Shown: positions 50,943-62,392, counted from the first letter of the stretch. The stretch is 64,000 bases of DNA from Streptomyces malachitofuscus (GCF_014650055.1 NZ_BMUF01000005.1:433330-497329); one strand, 5' to 3'. Numbers and translations are program-made. Notes: generated from the letters alone by a model not told the origin.

Positions 50943-51503
50943 CGAAGCGTCCCTCCTCGGATGGGCGGACCGAAGAACGGCCGCCGGGGTCCCGGTCCAC
51001 AAGGGAGGATGCCCCGCGGATGCGATCGATAACGTCCCGGACCGGCCCGTCGGCCGCTAGTCTGTCCAAGGTGACCTGTGGCACATTCCCCAGGCATGGC
51101 CCGGAACGCCCGTAGCGCGGCGGTTACAGGCTCGTGAAAAACGCCGACGAGAATTGGCCGACCGCTTGACGGCCGTTATTCGAGGTCATCGGCGTGCACC
51201 CTGCCCGGAATCGGGATGATTTTCGCGTTTCACCGGCCAGAAGTACCCTTGTTCGCCCGGCCGAAAACGGTTAGACGAAACATAGTCTGAACACGTGTCG
51301 TATAAACTTCGCCCACAAGGCAGAAGGTTGGCGCCCACGGTCGAGCGATCCAGCCGGGAGAAGGCGTGCGGCAGTCCACGGCCCCGTCTCCCGCGTTCGG
51401 ACCCCGGTCCCTGCCTCTCTGACCTTCGCGAGCTGACAGCGCCGTCCGCCCCGCCACGCCCCGCCCTCGCGCCACTGTGCCTTCGAATGAGAGGCGACCC
51501 ACC
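50943..51503. other. 561-base gene-free spacer between divergent genes
   Basis: No convincing coding frame is seen. The middle (about 51130-51320) is richer in A/T than anything nearby and holds a plausible plus-strand promoter: TTGTTC (51249-51254), a 17-base gap and TAGACG (51272-51277). TATAAA occurs at 51301-51306. The rest is plain GC-rich sequence. The length suggests complex regulation of the two flanking genes. Confidence 0.5.
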
Positions 51504-52088
51504 ATGCCGCTGCATGTACCCCCGGCTCCCGCGCCCGCACTGCGTTCCGTCCTGACCGCGCTCTCCTCACCGACCGCGGTCAGCGAGGCGCGAACTCCCT
51601 CGCTGCTCGGTGCCCAGGGACCCGCCTCACCCGAGCTCCCCCTTCCCGTGCACGTCCTGGACCGGGTCACCGCCGACGGCGGGACCGCGACACGGCTGGC
51701 CGGGTGGCGTTTCCTGATCCGCACCGGCGACCGTGCGGTGGCCGCCGCGGACACCGTCCTCACCGCCGACGGATGGACCTTCTCCCGCTTTTTCGAGGGT
51801 CCGTACATCACGTCCACCGAGCTGGCGCTGCGCCAGGCCGAGGCCCTGCCCCAGCCCTACCAGCCACGGCTGCTCTCGGTGCCCGGCCTCTACATGCTGA
51901 CCCTCTGGCTGCACGGCGATCCCACCGCGGACGGCGCGGGCGGCGACCCCGCCCCCACCGATCTGCTCGTCCCGCTCGCCCCGGCGCCGCCCGGCATCGC
52001 GGCCCACCGTCCGCACCGGGTCACCGAGCTCCTTCCGGTGCTGACGCACCGGGTGACCCCGACCCCGCTGCTCGGCTCACCCGCCTGA
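51504..52088 (+). CDS. Hypothetical protein, Ala/Pro-rich
   Basis: A 194-residue cytosolic-looking protein I do not recognise. It starts MPLHVPPAPAPALRSVLTAL and has a more ordered core (RLAGWRFLIRTGDRAVAAAD, RFFEGPYITSTELALRQAEA, PGLYMLTLWLHGD). There is no signal peptide and no membrane segment. GAGG lies about nine bases before ATG 51504. Long upstream leader and an exceptional terminator hairpin (18-base arms) argue for a real, perhaps well-expressed gene. Confidence 0.75.
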   Translation: MPLHVPPAPAPALRSVLTALSSPTAVSEARTPSLLGAQGPASPELPLPVHVLDRVTADGGTATRLAGWRFLIRTGDRAVAAADTVLTADGWTFSRFFEGPYITSTELALRQAEALPQPYQPRLLSVPGLYMLTLWLHGDPTADGAGGDPAPTDLLVPLAPAPPGIAAHRPHRVTELLPVLTHRVTPTPLLGSPA

Positions 52089-52100
52089 CGTCGCACGACC

Positions 52101-52140
52101 GTGTACCCCGCTGTCCGGGAGGCCGGACAGCGGGGTACAC
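52101..52140 (+). terminator. Perfect 18-base-stem terminator
   Basis: GTGTACCCCGCTGTCCGG (52101-52118) pairs exactly with 52123-52140 across a GAGG loop, 12 bases after the preceding stop. It is one of the strongest hairpins in the window. Confidence 0.85.
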
Positions 52141-52418
52141 CCATGCCGGGCGGCGGGCCGCACACAGGGACTAGCCCTTTCCGACCATGGCGAACCACCC
52201 GAAGTGACAGTGCAGTTGAGATGAACCGTCCGCGTGGGTGATGCGTCATCAACCTGTGAGGAGCGGTGCCGCGAAATCCCTGCGGAACGTCGTCCATGGG
52301 GCAACACTGGTTTCCGACCGACTTATCACAACGGGGGGCGGTCATGAACGAAGCTTCACGCCGCGGAACTGAATCAACAGCCGACTCACAGGTCACCACC
52401 GAGCGAGAGATCCCACCC

Positions 52419-52619
52419 ATGTGCCAGCACCAGCCACCGTGTCCCTCAGCCGACTCCGCCGACCGGGAATCCGCCCGTCTCGTGGCGCACCACCCGGAGC
52501 AGGGCTGGAGCCTGCTGTGCAACGGTGTCGTGCTCTTCGAGGACACCGGTGAGCTCCTGCCCGACGGCAGGATCATTGCCCCGCAGCGCCCCCGGGGCGC
52601 CAGCCTCACCACCGCCTGA
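52419..52619 (+). CDS. Small DUF5999-like protein
   Basis: A 66-residue protein starting MCQHQPPCPSADSADRESAR and containing HHPEQGWSLLCNGVVLFEDT. This matches the short Streptomyces DUF5999-type proteins, whose function is unknown. Three Cys and several His near the N-terminus could bind metal. GAGAG precedes ATG 52419. Upstream in-frame starts (ATG 52344, 52266) exist; the first has a GGGGGGCGG-like site and cannot be excluded. Two hairpins follow the stop. Confidence 0.75.
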   Translation: MCQHQPPCPSADSADRESARLVAHHPEQGWSLLCNGVVLFEDTGELLPDGRIIAPQRPRGASLTTA

Positions 52620-52625
52620 GCACGA

Positions 52626-52694
52626 CCGGGCGGAAACGGGGACCGCCCGGGAGGAACAGGGGCCGGCCCGCAGGACCTCCTGCGAACCGGCCCC
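52626..52694 (+). terminator. Two consecutive hairpins after the DUF5999-like gene
   Basis: CCGGGCGG/CCGCCCGG (52626-52650) is followed by GGGGCCGG/CCGGCCCC (52659-52694), which holds an inner GCAGG/CCTGC stem. They lie seven bases past the stop and could insulate the LacI gene. Confidence 0.65.
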
Positions 52695-52854
52695 GACGCA
52701 TGTCCGGAGGCGATCACTCACCGTATTCCCGCACTCGGAGCGGGGTGACCCGCGTCCGCTCCCGGCGATCACCTCCCTGAATGCCTTCCCACGGGAGCCC
52801 CTTTTCCGGAAGACTCCTGGAAGTTTCACGGGTTTCCGTCACAGGGGAGGGCAC

Positions 52855-53943
52855 GTGGCAGCACAAGAGGCCGATGCCGAGGGCAGAGTCACGATCACGG
52901 AGATCGCCCGGCAGGCCGGCGTCTCGGTACCGACCGTCTCCCGTGTCGTCAACGGCCGCTCCGACGTCTCCCCGCAGACCCGCGCCCGGGTCGAGGACCT
53001 GCTGCGCCGCCACGGCTACCGCAAGCGCCCCAGCTCCTCCGCCTCCCGTGCGGTCCTGCTCGACCTGGTCTTCAACGACCTCGGCAGCCCCTGGGCCGTG
53101 GAGATCATCCGTGGGGTCGAGGAGGCCGCCCACGCGGCCGGGGCGGGAACGGTGGTGTCGGCGATCCGCGGCCGTTCGGGCAACGCCCGGGAGTGGACAC
53201 GCAACCTGCGGGCGCGCGCGTCCGACGGCGTCATCCTGGTGACCTCCGCGATGAACACCCTGCACGAGGAGTTGCGGATCCTGGGCGTCCCGCTGGTCGT
53301 CGTGGACCCGGCCGGCTCCCCCGCCGCGGATGTGCCGACCATCGGCGCCGCCAACTGGTCGGGCGGCATGGCCGCGACCGAACACCTGCTGGCCCTCGGC
53401 CACCGCAGGATCGGACTGATCGCCGGACCGACGCGCCTGCTCTGCGCACGGGCGCGGCTCGACGGCTACCGGGCGGCCCTCGAAGGCGCCGGTATCTCGC
53501 CCGACCCGTCGCTGATCGTCCCCGGCGACTTCCGCCCGGAGGCCGGCTTCGCCGGCTGCAACGCCCTGCTGGACCTGCCGGAGCCGCCGACTGCGGTGTT
53601 CGCGGCCAGCGACCAGATGGCCCTGGGAGCCGTCGAGGCCCTGCGCGGCCGGGGGCTGAGGGTCCCGGAGGACATGAGTGTGGTCGGCTTCGACGACCTC
53701 CCGGAGGTGCGCTGGTCGGCCCCGCCGCTGACCACGGTCCGCCAGCCCCTCTCCGACATGGGCAGACTCGCCGTCCGCACGGTGCTCCGCCTCAGCCAGG
53801 GCGAACAGCCGGACTCGCCCCGCGTGGAACTGGGTACGGAACTCGTCGTCCGGTCGAGTACGGCGGCGCCCGCCGATCGGGGCGGACCGGCCCGGGCCGC
53901 GTCGCCCCGGGCCCCACGTCCCCCGCACGGCGGCCTAGGGTGA
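52855..53943 (+). CDS. LacI-family transcriptional regulator
   Basis: A 362-residue LacI/GalR regulator. The helix-turn-helix with hinge is at about 10-65 (VTITEIARQAGVSVPTVSRV, then VNGRSDVSPQTRARVEDLLR). The periplasmic-binding-like domain has GHRRIGLIAGP, FAASDQMALGAVEALRG and the VVGFDDLP motif. GTG 52855 has GGAGG five bases upstream. No carbohydrate gene is adjacent, so its operon may be elsewhere. GGAAGTTTCACGGGTTTCC just upstream (about 52819) may be an autoregulatory site. Confidence 0.9.
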   Translation: MAAQEADAEGRVTITEIARQAGVSVPTVSRVVNGRSDVSPQTRARVEDLLRRHGYRKRPSSSASRAVLLDLVFNDLGSPWAVEIIRGVEEAAHAAGAGTVVSAIRGRSGNAREWTRNLRARASDGVILVTSAMNTLHEELRILGVPLVVVDPAGSPAADVPTIGAANWSGGMAATEHLLALGHRRIGLIAGPTRLLCARARLDGYRAALEGAGISPDPSLIVPGDFRPEAGFAGCNALLDLPEPPTAVFAASDQMALGAVEALRGRGLRVPEDMSVVGFDDLPEVRWSAPPLTTVRQPLSDMGRLAVRTVLRLSQGEQPDSPRVELGTELVVRSSTAAPADRGGPARAASPRAPRPPHGGLG

Positions 53944-53948
53944 CCGGC

Positions 53949-54344
53949 ATGCAGTCCTACACGATCGGCCAGGCAGCGAGGCTGCTCGGAGTGAGCCCGG
54001 ACACCGCCCGCCGCTGGGCCGACGCGGGCCGCATCGTCACCCATCGCGACGAAGGCGGACGGCGGCTCATCGACGGGCGGGACCTGGCCGCCTTCTCCGT
54101 CGAACTCGCCAGGGCGGGCAGCGCCGAGGAGGACACCCCGTACACCTCCGCGCGCAATGCCTTCCCCGGCATCGTCACGGCGATCAAGCTCGGCGATGTC
54201 GCCGCCCAGGTCGAGATCCAGGCCGGGCCGCACCGTCTCGTCTCCTTGCTCACGCGGGAGGCCGTGGAGGAACTCGGCCTGGAGGTCGGTGTGGAGGCCA
54301 CCGCCCGGGTGAAGTCGACAAACGTCCATATCGACCGCACGTGA
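53949..54344 (+). CDS. HTH (MerR/excisionase-like) plus TOBE molybdate-binding-like protein
   Basis: A 131-residue protein. The N-terminal helix-turn-helix (YTIGQAARLLGVSPDTARRW, then GRIVTHRDEGGRR) is joined to a C-terminal Mop/TOBE domain at about 65-130 (RNAFPGIVTAIKLGDVAAQV, ARVKSTNVHI). TOBE domains of this type bind molybdate or tungstate. TAGGGT seven bases before the ATG indicates a leaderless mRNA. It lies directly upstream of modABC, so it is a likely molybdate-responsive regulator of those genes, analogous to ModE but of different build. Confidence 0.88.
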   Translation: MQSYTIGQAARLLGVSPDTARRWADAGRIVTHRDEGGRRLIDGRDLAAFSVELARAGSAEEDTPYTSARNAFPGIVTAIKLGDVAAQVEIQAGPHRLVSLLTREAVEELGLEVGVEATARVKSTNVHIDRT

Positions 54345-54421
54345 GCGAAGGGCGCGCCTGTGGGAACGCACATACAGGCCCTCCCGTCTCATCACCTTGC
54401 TCATGCGATGCGGCAGAGGAC

Positions 54422-54449
54422 TTCTGCCTGGCACATGCGCCAGTATGAT
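54422..54449 (+). promoter_or_regulatory. modA promoter region with palindrome
   Basis: TTCTGC (54422-54427), a 16-base spacer and TATGAT (54444-54449) form a promoter. TGGCACATGCGCCA (54429-54442) is a near palindrome in the spacer, a possible site for the adjacent HTH-TOBE protein. Confidence 0.45.
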
Positions 54450-54508
54450 CGGCGTATGGGAAGGCGTTCCACGGGACCCTTCCCCCGACGCCGAGGGAGT
54501 GCTCCGAG

Positions 54509-55315
54509 ATGACCCGATCCGCTCAGTGGACACGCCGGTCCCACCGGATCGGTGCGCTCGGGGCCGGGGCCGTACTCGCGCTGGGCGCCTGCTCCGCGTC
54601 CGGCTCGGACTCCGTCTCCGGGACGGGCGGAGAAGGCGTGAGCGGCACGGTCACGGTGTTCGCGGCCGCCTCACTGAAGGAGAGCTTCACAGAGCTCGGC
54701 GAGCGGCTCGAGAAGGAACACCCCGGCACCCGGGTGACCTTCAACTTCAGCGGTAGCGACGCCCTCGCGGCGGGCATCGCCAACGGCGCTCCGGCCGACG
54801 TGTTCGCGGCGGCCAGCACCAAGACGATGAAGCTCGTCACGGACCACGGGCTCACGGAGGGCAGCCCGAGCACGTTCGCCCGGAACCGACTGGAGATCGC
54901 CACCGCGCCGGGCAACCCGCACGGCATCGACTCCCTCCGGGACCTGACCGCTCCCGGCCTGAAGGTCGTGCTGTGCGACACCACGGTTCCCTGCGGCGCG
55001 GCCGCGCGGAGCGCGCTCACGGCCGGCGGCGTCGAACTGTCACCCGCCTCCTACGAGCAGGACGTCAAGAGCGCCCTCACGAAGGTCCGGCTGAAGGAGG
55101 CCGACGCCGCCGTCGTGTACCGCACGGATGTGCGGGCCGCCGGTGACAAGGTGGAGGGCGTGGAATTCTCGGAGTCCGCCGAGGCCGTCAACGACTATCC
55201 CATCGCCCGGCTCGACGACGCGCCGAACCCCGAGGCCGCGAAGGCGTTCGTGAAGCTGGTGACGTCGCCTGAGGGCCGTGAGGTGCTGGGCGCGGCCGGG
55301 TTCCTCGCGCCATGA
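54509..55315 (+). CDS. modA: Molybdate ABC transporter substrate-binding lipoprotein
   Basis: A 268-residue lipoprotein that binds molybdate/tungstate outside the membrane. Lipobox LGAC gives Cys28. Family motifs are VFAAASLKESFTELG, NFSGSDALAAGIANGAPADV, KEADAAVVYRTDV and ARLDDAPN, with the oxyanion-binding Ser/Asp positions seen in the first two. Usual length. GGGAG lies about nine bases before the ATG. It overlaps modB by four bases (ATGA). Confidence 0.95.
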   Translation: MTRSAQWTRRSHRIGALGAGAVLALGACSASGSDSVSGTGGEGVSGTVTVFAAASLKESFTELGERLEKEHPGTRVTFNFSGSDALAAGIANGAPADVFAAASTKTMKLVTDHGLTEGSPSTFARNRLEIATAPGNPHGIDSLRDLTAPGLKVVLCDTTVPCGAAARSALTAGGVELSPASYEQDVKSALTKVRLKEADAAVVYRTDVRAAGDKVEGVEFSESAEAVNDYPIARLDDAPNPEAAKAFVKLVTSPEGREVLGAAGFLAP

Positions 55316-56133
55316 GCACGCAAGCCGCCCGGAAGCCCCGGGTCCGTGCTCCCGGCCCCGGTGTCCCCCTCGCCCTCCTCCTGCCCGCCCTGCTCGGTCT
55401 GGCGTTCCTCCTGGTGCCCCTGCTCGCCCTGCTCCTGCGCGCCCCCTGGCGCAGCCTCCCGGAGCAACTGACCAGCCCGGAGGTGTGGGAGGCCCTGCGC
55501 CTGTCGCTGCTGTGCGCCACGACGGCGACCGCGCTGAGCCTGGTCGTCGGCGTCCCGCTGGCCTGGCTGCTGGCCCGCACGGACTTCCCCGGCCGGGGCC
55601 TGGTCCGCGCCCTGGTGACGCTTCCGCTCGTCCTGCCTCCGGTCGTGGGCGGCGTCGCCCTGCTGCTCGCGCTGGGCCGCAACGGCGTCGTCGGCCAGTG
55701 GCTGGACGCGTGGTTCGGCATCACCCTGCCGTTCACCACCGCGGGCGTCGTCCTCGCCGAGACGTTCGTGGCGATGCCCTTCCTCGTCATCAGCGTCGAG
55801 GGCACGCTGCGAGCCGCCGACCCGCGCTACGAGGAGGCGGCCGCCACGCTGGGCGCCTCCCGCTTCACCGCCTTCCGCCGGGTCACGCTGCCGCTGGTCG
55901 CCCCCGGCATCGCGGCCGGTGCGGTCCTCGCCTGGGCCCGCGCCCTCGGCGAGTTCGGCGCCACCATCACCTTCGCCGGGAACTTCCCCGGCCGCACCCA
56001 GACCATGCCGCTGGCGGTCTACCTCGCCCTGCAGAACGACCCGGCCGCCGCGATCGCGCTCAGCCTGGTCCTGCTGGCGGTGTCCGTCGCCGTACTGGCC
56101 GGGCTGCGGGACCGCTGGATGAGGGCCGTCTGA
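55312..56133 (+). CDS. modB: Molybdate ABC transporter permease
   Basis: A 273-residue inner-membrane permease with about six membrane segments. The EAA loop that contacts the ATPase is visible (EEAAATLGASRFTAFRRVTL, then PLVAPGI). The ATG overlaps the modA stop by four bases, so the genes are translationally coupled. An Arg/Pro-rich N-terminus precedes the first helix. With modA and modC it forms a complete transporter. Confidence 0.94.
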   Translation: MSTQAARKPRVRAPGPGVPLALLLPALLGLAFLLVPLLALLLRAPWRSLPEQLTSPEVWEALRLSLLCATTATALSLVVGVPLAWLLARTDFPGRGLVRALVTLPLVLPPVVGGVALLLALGRNGVVGQWLDAWFGITLPFTTAGVVLAETFVAMPFLVISVEGTLRAADPRYEEAAATLGASRFTAFRRVTLPLVAPGIAAGAVLAWARALGEFGATITFAGNFPGRTQTMPLAVYLALQNDPAAAIALSLVLLAVSVAVLAGLRDRWMRAV

Positions 56134-56137
56134 CACC

Positions 56138-57223
56138 ATGCCGAAGCACCCCGAGACCGCGAACTCCGGACCCGTCCCCGCCACCGCCGGGCTGGACGCG
56201 CGGCTCGTCGTGGACCGCGGCTCCTTCCGCCTCGACATCGCGCTGAACGCCGCGCCCGGCGACGTCGTCGCCCTGCTGGGCCCGAACGGCGCGGGCAAGA
56301 CCACGGCCCTGCGCGCCCTGGCGGGCCTCGCTCCCCTGGCCGCGGGCCACCTGCGGCTCGACGGCACCGACCTGCACCGGACGGCGCCGGAGTCACGTCC
56401 GGTGGGCGTCGTCTTCCAGGACTACCTGCTCTTCCCGCATCTGACCGCCCTGGACAACGTGGCCTTCGGACCGCGCTGCCGGGGCGCCGGCAAGAGGGAG
56501 GCGCGGGCCGGTGCCGCCGAGTGGCTGGACCGCATGGGGCTGGCGGAGCAGGCGGGTACCAAGCCCCGGCACCTCTCCGGCGGCCAGGCCCAGCGCGTGG
56601 CGCTCGCCCGCGCCCTGGCCACCCACCCCCGGCTGCTGCTCCTGGACGAACCGCTCGCCGCCCTGGACGCCCGCACCAGGCTGGAGGTGCGCGCACAGCT
56701 GCGCCGTCATCTGGCCGCCTTCGAGGCCGTCGCGGTCCTGGTCACGCACGACCCGCTGGACGCCATGGTGCTGGCCGACCGTCTGGTCGTCGTGGAGCGG
56801 GGCCTGATCGTGCAGGAGGGCGCTCCGTCCGACATCGCCCGTCACCCGCGCACCGAGTACATCGCCCAGCTGGTCGGCCTCAACCTGTATCGCGGGCAGG
56901 CCGACGGCCACACCGTACGGCTCGACGCGGGCCCGGCCGTCAGCACCACCGAGGACCTCTCCGGGCCGGCGTTCGTGGCGTTCCCCCCCGGCGCGGTGAC
57001 GCTGCACCGGGAACGGCCCACCGGGTCCAGCGCCCGCAACCTGTGGCACTGCGCGGTCGCCGGGCTGGAGAGCCACGGCGACCAGATCCGCGCGGAGCTC
57101 ACCGGGGAACTCTCCCTGGCCGCCGACCTCACCACGGTCGCCGCGGCCGAACTCGATCTGCATCCGGGCGCGCCGGTCTGGGCGGCGGTCAAGGCGACAC
57201 AGACACACGCGTATCCGGCCTGA
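56138..57223 (+). CDS. modC: Molybdate ABC transporter ATPase
   Basis: A 361-residue ATPase subunit. Walker A is GPNGAGKT (48-55), the Q-loop is in VVFQDYLLFPHL, the ABC signature is LSGGQ (146-150), Walker B is LLLLDEP (166-172), and the switch His is in VTHDP. A C-terminal TOBE-like domain follows from about residue 290. The ATG is four bases past the modB stop, without its own ribosome site, implying coupled translation. A 17-base-stem hairpin follows. Confidence 0.95.
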   Translation: MPKHPETANSGPVPATAGLDARLVVDRGSFRLDIALNAAPGDVVALLGPNGAGKTTALRALAGLAPLAAGHLRLDGTDLHRTAPESRPVGVVFQDYLLFPHLTALDNVAFGPRCRGAGKREARAGAAEWLDRMGLAEQAGTKPRHLSGGQAQRVALARALATHPRLLLLDEPLAALDARTRLEVRAQLRRHLAAFEAVAVLVTHDPLDAMVLADRLVVVERGLIVQEGAPSDIARHPRTEYIAQLVGLNLYRGQADGHTVRLDAGPAVSTTEDLSGPAFVAFPPGAVTLHRERPTGSSARNLWHCAVAGLESHGDQIRAELTGELSLAADLTTVAAAELDLHPGAPVWAAVKATQTHAYPA

Positions 57224-57250
57224 CGGCCCCCGCGGCAGCTGCGCACATGC

Positions 57251-57288
57251 CGAAGGGCCCCGCTCCGGCGTCGGAGCGGGGCCCTTCG
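57251..57288. terminator. Bidirectional terminator between modC and gcvP
   Basis: CGAAGGGCCCCGCTCCG (57251-57267) pairs perfectly with 57272-57288 across GCGT. It lies between convergent genes, eight bases before the gcvP stop. Confidence 0.85.
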
Positions 57289-57295
57289 ACGTACA

Positions 57296-60181
<2,886 letters not shown>

Positions 60182-60183
60182 TG

Positions 60184-60195
60184 AGGAGGCCTCCT
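60184..60195 (-). promoter_or_regulatory. Self-complementary gcvP ribosome-binding site
   Basis: AGGAGGCCTCCT contains the gcvP ribosome site and its exact complement, ending four bases before the ATG. The site could fold on itself or pair elsewhere in the riboswitch expression platform. Confidence 0.5.
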
Positions 60196-60241
60196 GGTCC
60201 GACGACCTTCGAGGGGCACCACGGCGCAGGTGCCCGGACGG

Positions 60242-60445
60242 CCTCCCCCTCTGTCATCTCAACCTGAGAGCTTCACCGGACCGCCCGAAGGAATCCGGCT
60301 TTCACCGTCGGTGAGAGCGGAAGCCGTCGACACCCGCTCTGCTTTCCAGAGTGACCTCGTCCGTGCGGTACGTGTGCCTGAGAGATTCCGGGGAGGATTT
60401 GCTCCTTCGGCGCCTCCGATGGTGCCCGGAGGACTCTCCCGCACG
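60242..60445 (-). ncRNA. Tandem glycine riboswitch upstream of gcvP
   Basis: Two glycine aptamers are seen on the minus strand. The first (about 60342-60445) has GGGAGAGTCC, GGCGCCGAAGGAGCAA, CTCTCAGGCAC and ACTCTGGAAAG. The second (about 60242-60340) has CACCGACGGTGAAAGCCGG, CTCTCAGGTTGAGATGACAG and AGGGGGAGG. A roughly 47-base segment leads to the gcvP ribosome site. Glycine-activated gcvP expression through such riboswitches is established in Streptomyces. Confidence 0.93.
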
Positions 60446-60564
60446 GGGTCAGCGGCCGATTGCCAGGGTACCAGCGAGCACAGCACGGGGGCTTCGAGTG
60501 GCCGCACCGCCGATTGTGCCCTTTTGTAGTGCTTACGGATGAGTTTGCGACCAGTGGAGGGCCC

Positions 60565-60939
60565 GTGCAGACCGACATTGATCCGCGCCACCTGATCGGC
60601 CGCAAGGCGTTCGACCGCAACGGAACCCGGATCGGCACGATCGACGAGGTGTACCTCGACGACGCCACCGGTGTACCGGAGTGGGCGGCGATACGCACCG
60701 GCCTGTTCAGCAGGGATGCCTTCGTCCCGCTGGAGCCCAGCGAACTGATCGACGGCGCCCTCCATGTGCCGTTCGAACGGGCTCTGATCAAGGACGCTCC
60801 CGACTTCGGCGTGGGCCGTCATCTCTCGCCCGAGCAGGAGCTCCAGCTCTACCACCACTACGGTCTGGACATCGCCGCCCCTCCGCCCCTTCCGGACCGC
60901 GACTTCGGCGACCTCGCGGGAAAGGACCATCAGGCCTGA
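60565..60939 (+). CDS. PRC-barrel domain protein
   Basis: A 124-residue protein. A single PRC-barrel beta domain (QTDIDPRHLIGRKAFDRNGT, RIGTIDEVYLDD, EWAAIRTGLFSRDAFVPL) is followed by a short acidic/Pro-rich tail. PRC barrels bind RNA, photosynthetic or division proteins; function here is unknown. GGAGG is six bases before the GTG. It is divergent from the gcvP riboswitch and convergent with dinB. Confidence 0.88.
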   Translation: MQTDIDPRHLIGRKAFDRNGTRIGTIDEVYLDDATGVPEWAAIRTGLFSRDAFVPLEPSELIDGALHVPFERALIKDAPDFGVGRHLSPEQELQLYHHYGLDIAAPPPLPDRDFGDLAGKDHQA

Positions 60940-60949
60940 CCTGCCCCGC

Positions 60950-62341
60950 TCATCCGCTCTCCGGCCCGGCCTCTCCGCCCGCCTTCGCGCCCTCGCCCTC
61001 CCCCGGTCCGCGTGACACCAGCGGGAGCGGCTCCGCCGGTTCCAGGGCCGGATCGTCGACGCGGAAGGTCTTCACCCGGCCCGGGCCCGAGTCGGGGGTC
61101 TCGAAGCGCACCGTGACCCGGCCCAGCCCGCTGCCCTGCACCCACCCGTGTCCGTGCACGGCATGCCGTACGTCGTGTCCCGCGGGCCAGCGCCGCTCGG
61201 CGGGCGCCGGCCCTTCGGCGGCGGGCGCGGCCTCGGGTTCCTCGCGGACCGGATCCTCCTCGCGCCCGCCGGCTGCCTGCGCGAACAGGTCTTCCTGTGT
61301 GTAGTCGGCCAGCCCGCTGACCCCGACCCCCAGCAGACGCACCCCGCCCGTGGTGTCGACCGAGTCCAGCAGCCGTGCGGCGGCCTCCCGCACGACGGCC
61401 GGATCGTCGGTGGGCCCCCGCAGGGTCTCGGACCGGGTGAGCGTGGAGAAGTCGTACCGCCGGACCTTCAGCACGATGGTCCGGCCCGACAGGCCCGCCC
61501 CCCGCAGTCTGCGCACGCACCGGTCGGCGAGCCGCTGCACCTCCGTCCCGACCCGCACCCGGTCGTGGATGTCCACGTCGTAGGTGTCCTCGACCGACAC
61601 CGACTTGGTCTCCCGCTCGGCCACCACGGGCCGCTCGTCCCGGGCCAGGGCCATGGCGAACAGCGCGTGCCCGTGGGCCTTGCCCAGCAGCCGTACGAGC
61701 TCGTCCTCCCCCGCCTCGGCGAGCTCGTCGACCGTGTGGATACCGGCCCGGCGCAAATGGTCTCCCGTGGCCGGGCCCACGCCCGGCAGGGTGCGGACCG
61801 ACAGCGGCCCCAGCAGCGCCCGCTCCGTCCCCGGCTCGATGAGCACCAGTCCGTCCGGCTTGGCCTGCTCCGAGGCGATCTTCGCCAGCATCTTGGAGGC
61901 CGCCAGCCCCACCGACCCGGTGAGCCCCGTGACCTCCCGTATGTCCGCGCGGAGCCTGGCTCCGGCCAGGCGGGCCGACCGCTCGTCCCAGGCGGTGCCA
62001 CCGGCCTCCAGGTCCACGAACGCCTCGTCCAGGCTGAGCGGCTCCACCAGGGGCGACAGGGCCCGCAGCAGCTCCATCACCTGCTCGCTGATCGACCGGT
62101 AGAGGGCGAACCGCGGCACCAGGTACGCGGCGTTCGGCGCGAGCCGCCGGGCCTGGGACATGGGCATCGCCGAGTGGACACCGAAGACCCGGGCCTCGTA
62201 CGAGGCCGTGGCGACCACTCCCCGGGGACCGAGCCCGCCCACGACGACGGCCTTCCCACGCAGGCTCGGCTTGGACGCCTGCTCCACCGAGGCGAAGAAG
62301 GCGTCCATGTCGAGATGCAGGATCGTGGGCGCGGATCTCAC
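60950..62341 (-). CDS. dinB: DNA polymerase IV (Y-family)
   Basis: A 463-residue error-prone translesion polymerase. The catalytic Asp (D11 in HLDMDAFFASVE) and SLDEAF (D105, E106) are intact, and helix-hairpin-helix TLPGVGPATGDHLRRAG is present. QEDLF (349-353) is a plausible beta-clamp-binding motif. A Pro/Glu-rich C-terminal extension of about 100 residues follows, longer than in E. coli (351 residues). GTG 62341 is assigned. This gene is distinct from the DinB/DUF664 protein at 29.8 kb. Confidence 0.94.
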   Translation of the reverse strand: MRSAPTILHLDMDAFFASVEQASKPSLRGKAVVVGGLGPRGVVATASYEARVFGVHSAMPMSQARRLAPNAAYLVPRFALYRSISEQVMELLRALSPLVEPLSLDEAFVDLEAGGTAWDERSARLAGARLRADIREVTGLTGSVGLAASKMLAKIASEQAKPDGLVLIEPGTERALLGPLSVRTLPGVGPATGDHLRRAGIHTVDELAEAGEDELVRLLGKAHGHALFAMALARDERPVVAERETKSVSVEDTYDVDIHDRVRVGTEVQRLADRCVRRLRGAGLSGRTIVLKVRRYDFSTLTRSETLRGPTDDPAVVREAAARLLDSVDTTGGVRLLGVGVSGLADYTQEDLFAQAAGGREEDPVREEPEAAPAAEGPAPAERRWPAGHDVRHAVHGHGWVQGSGLGRVTVRFETPDSGPGRVKTFRVDDPALEPAEPLPLVSRGPGEGEGAKAGGEAGPESG

Positions 62342-62392
62342 ATGTCCGATGCTGCCCTACGCCACTGACATCGCCCTCTTCGCTCAGGGCTC

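Noticed and set aside
51295..51555. 86-codon plus-strand frame in the 561-base spacer
   Set aside because: GTG with no ribosome site, Arg/Pro-rich composition, weak third-position bias and overlap with the better-supported gene at 51504.
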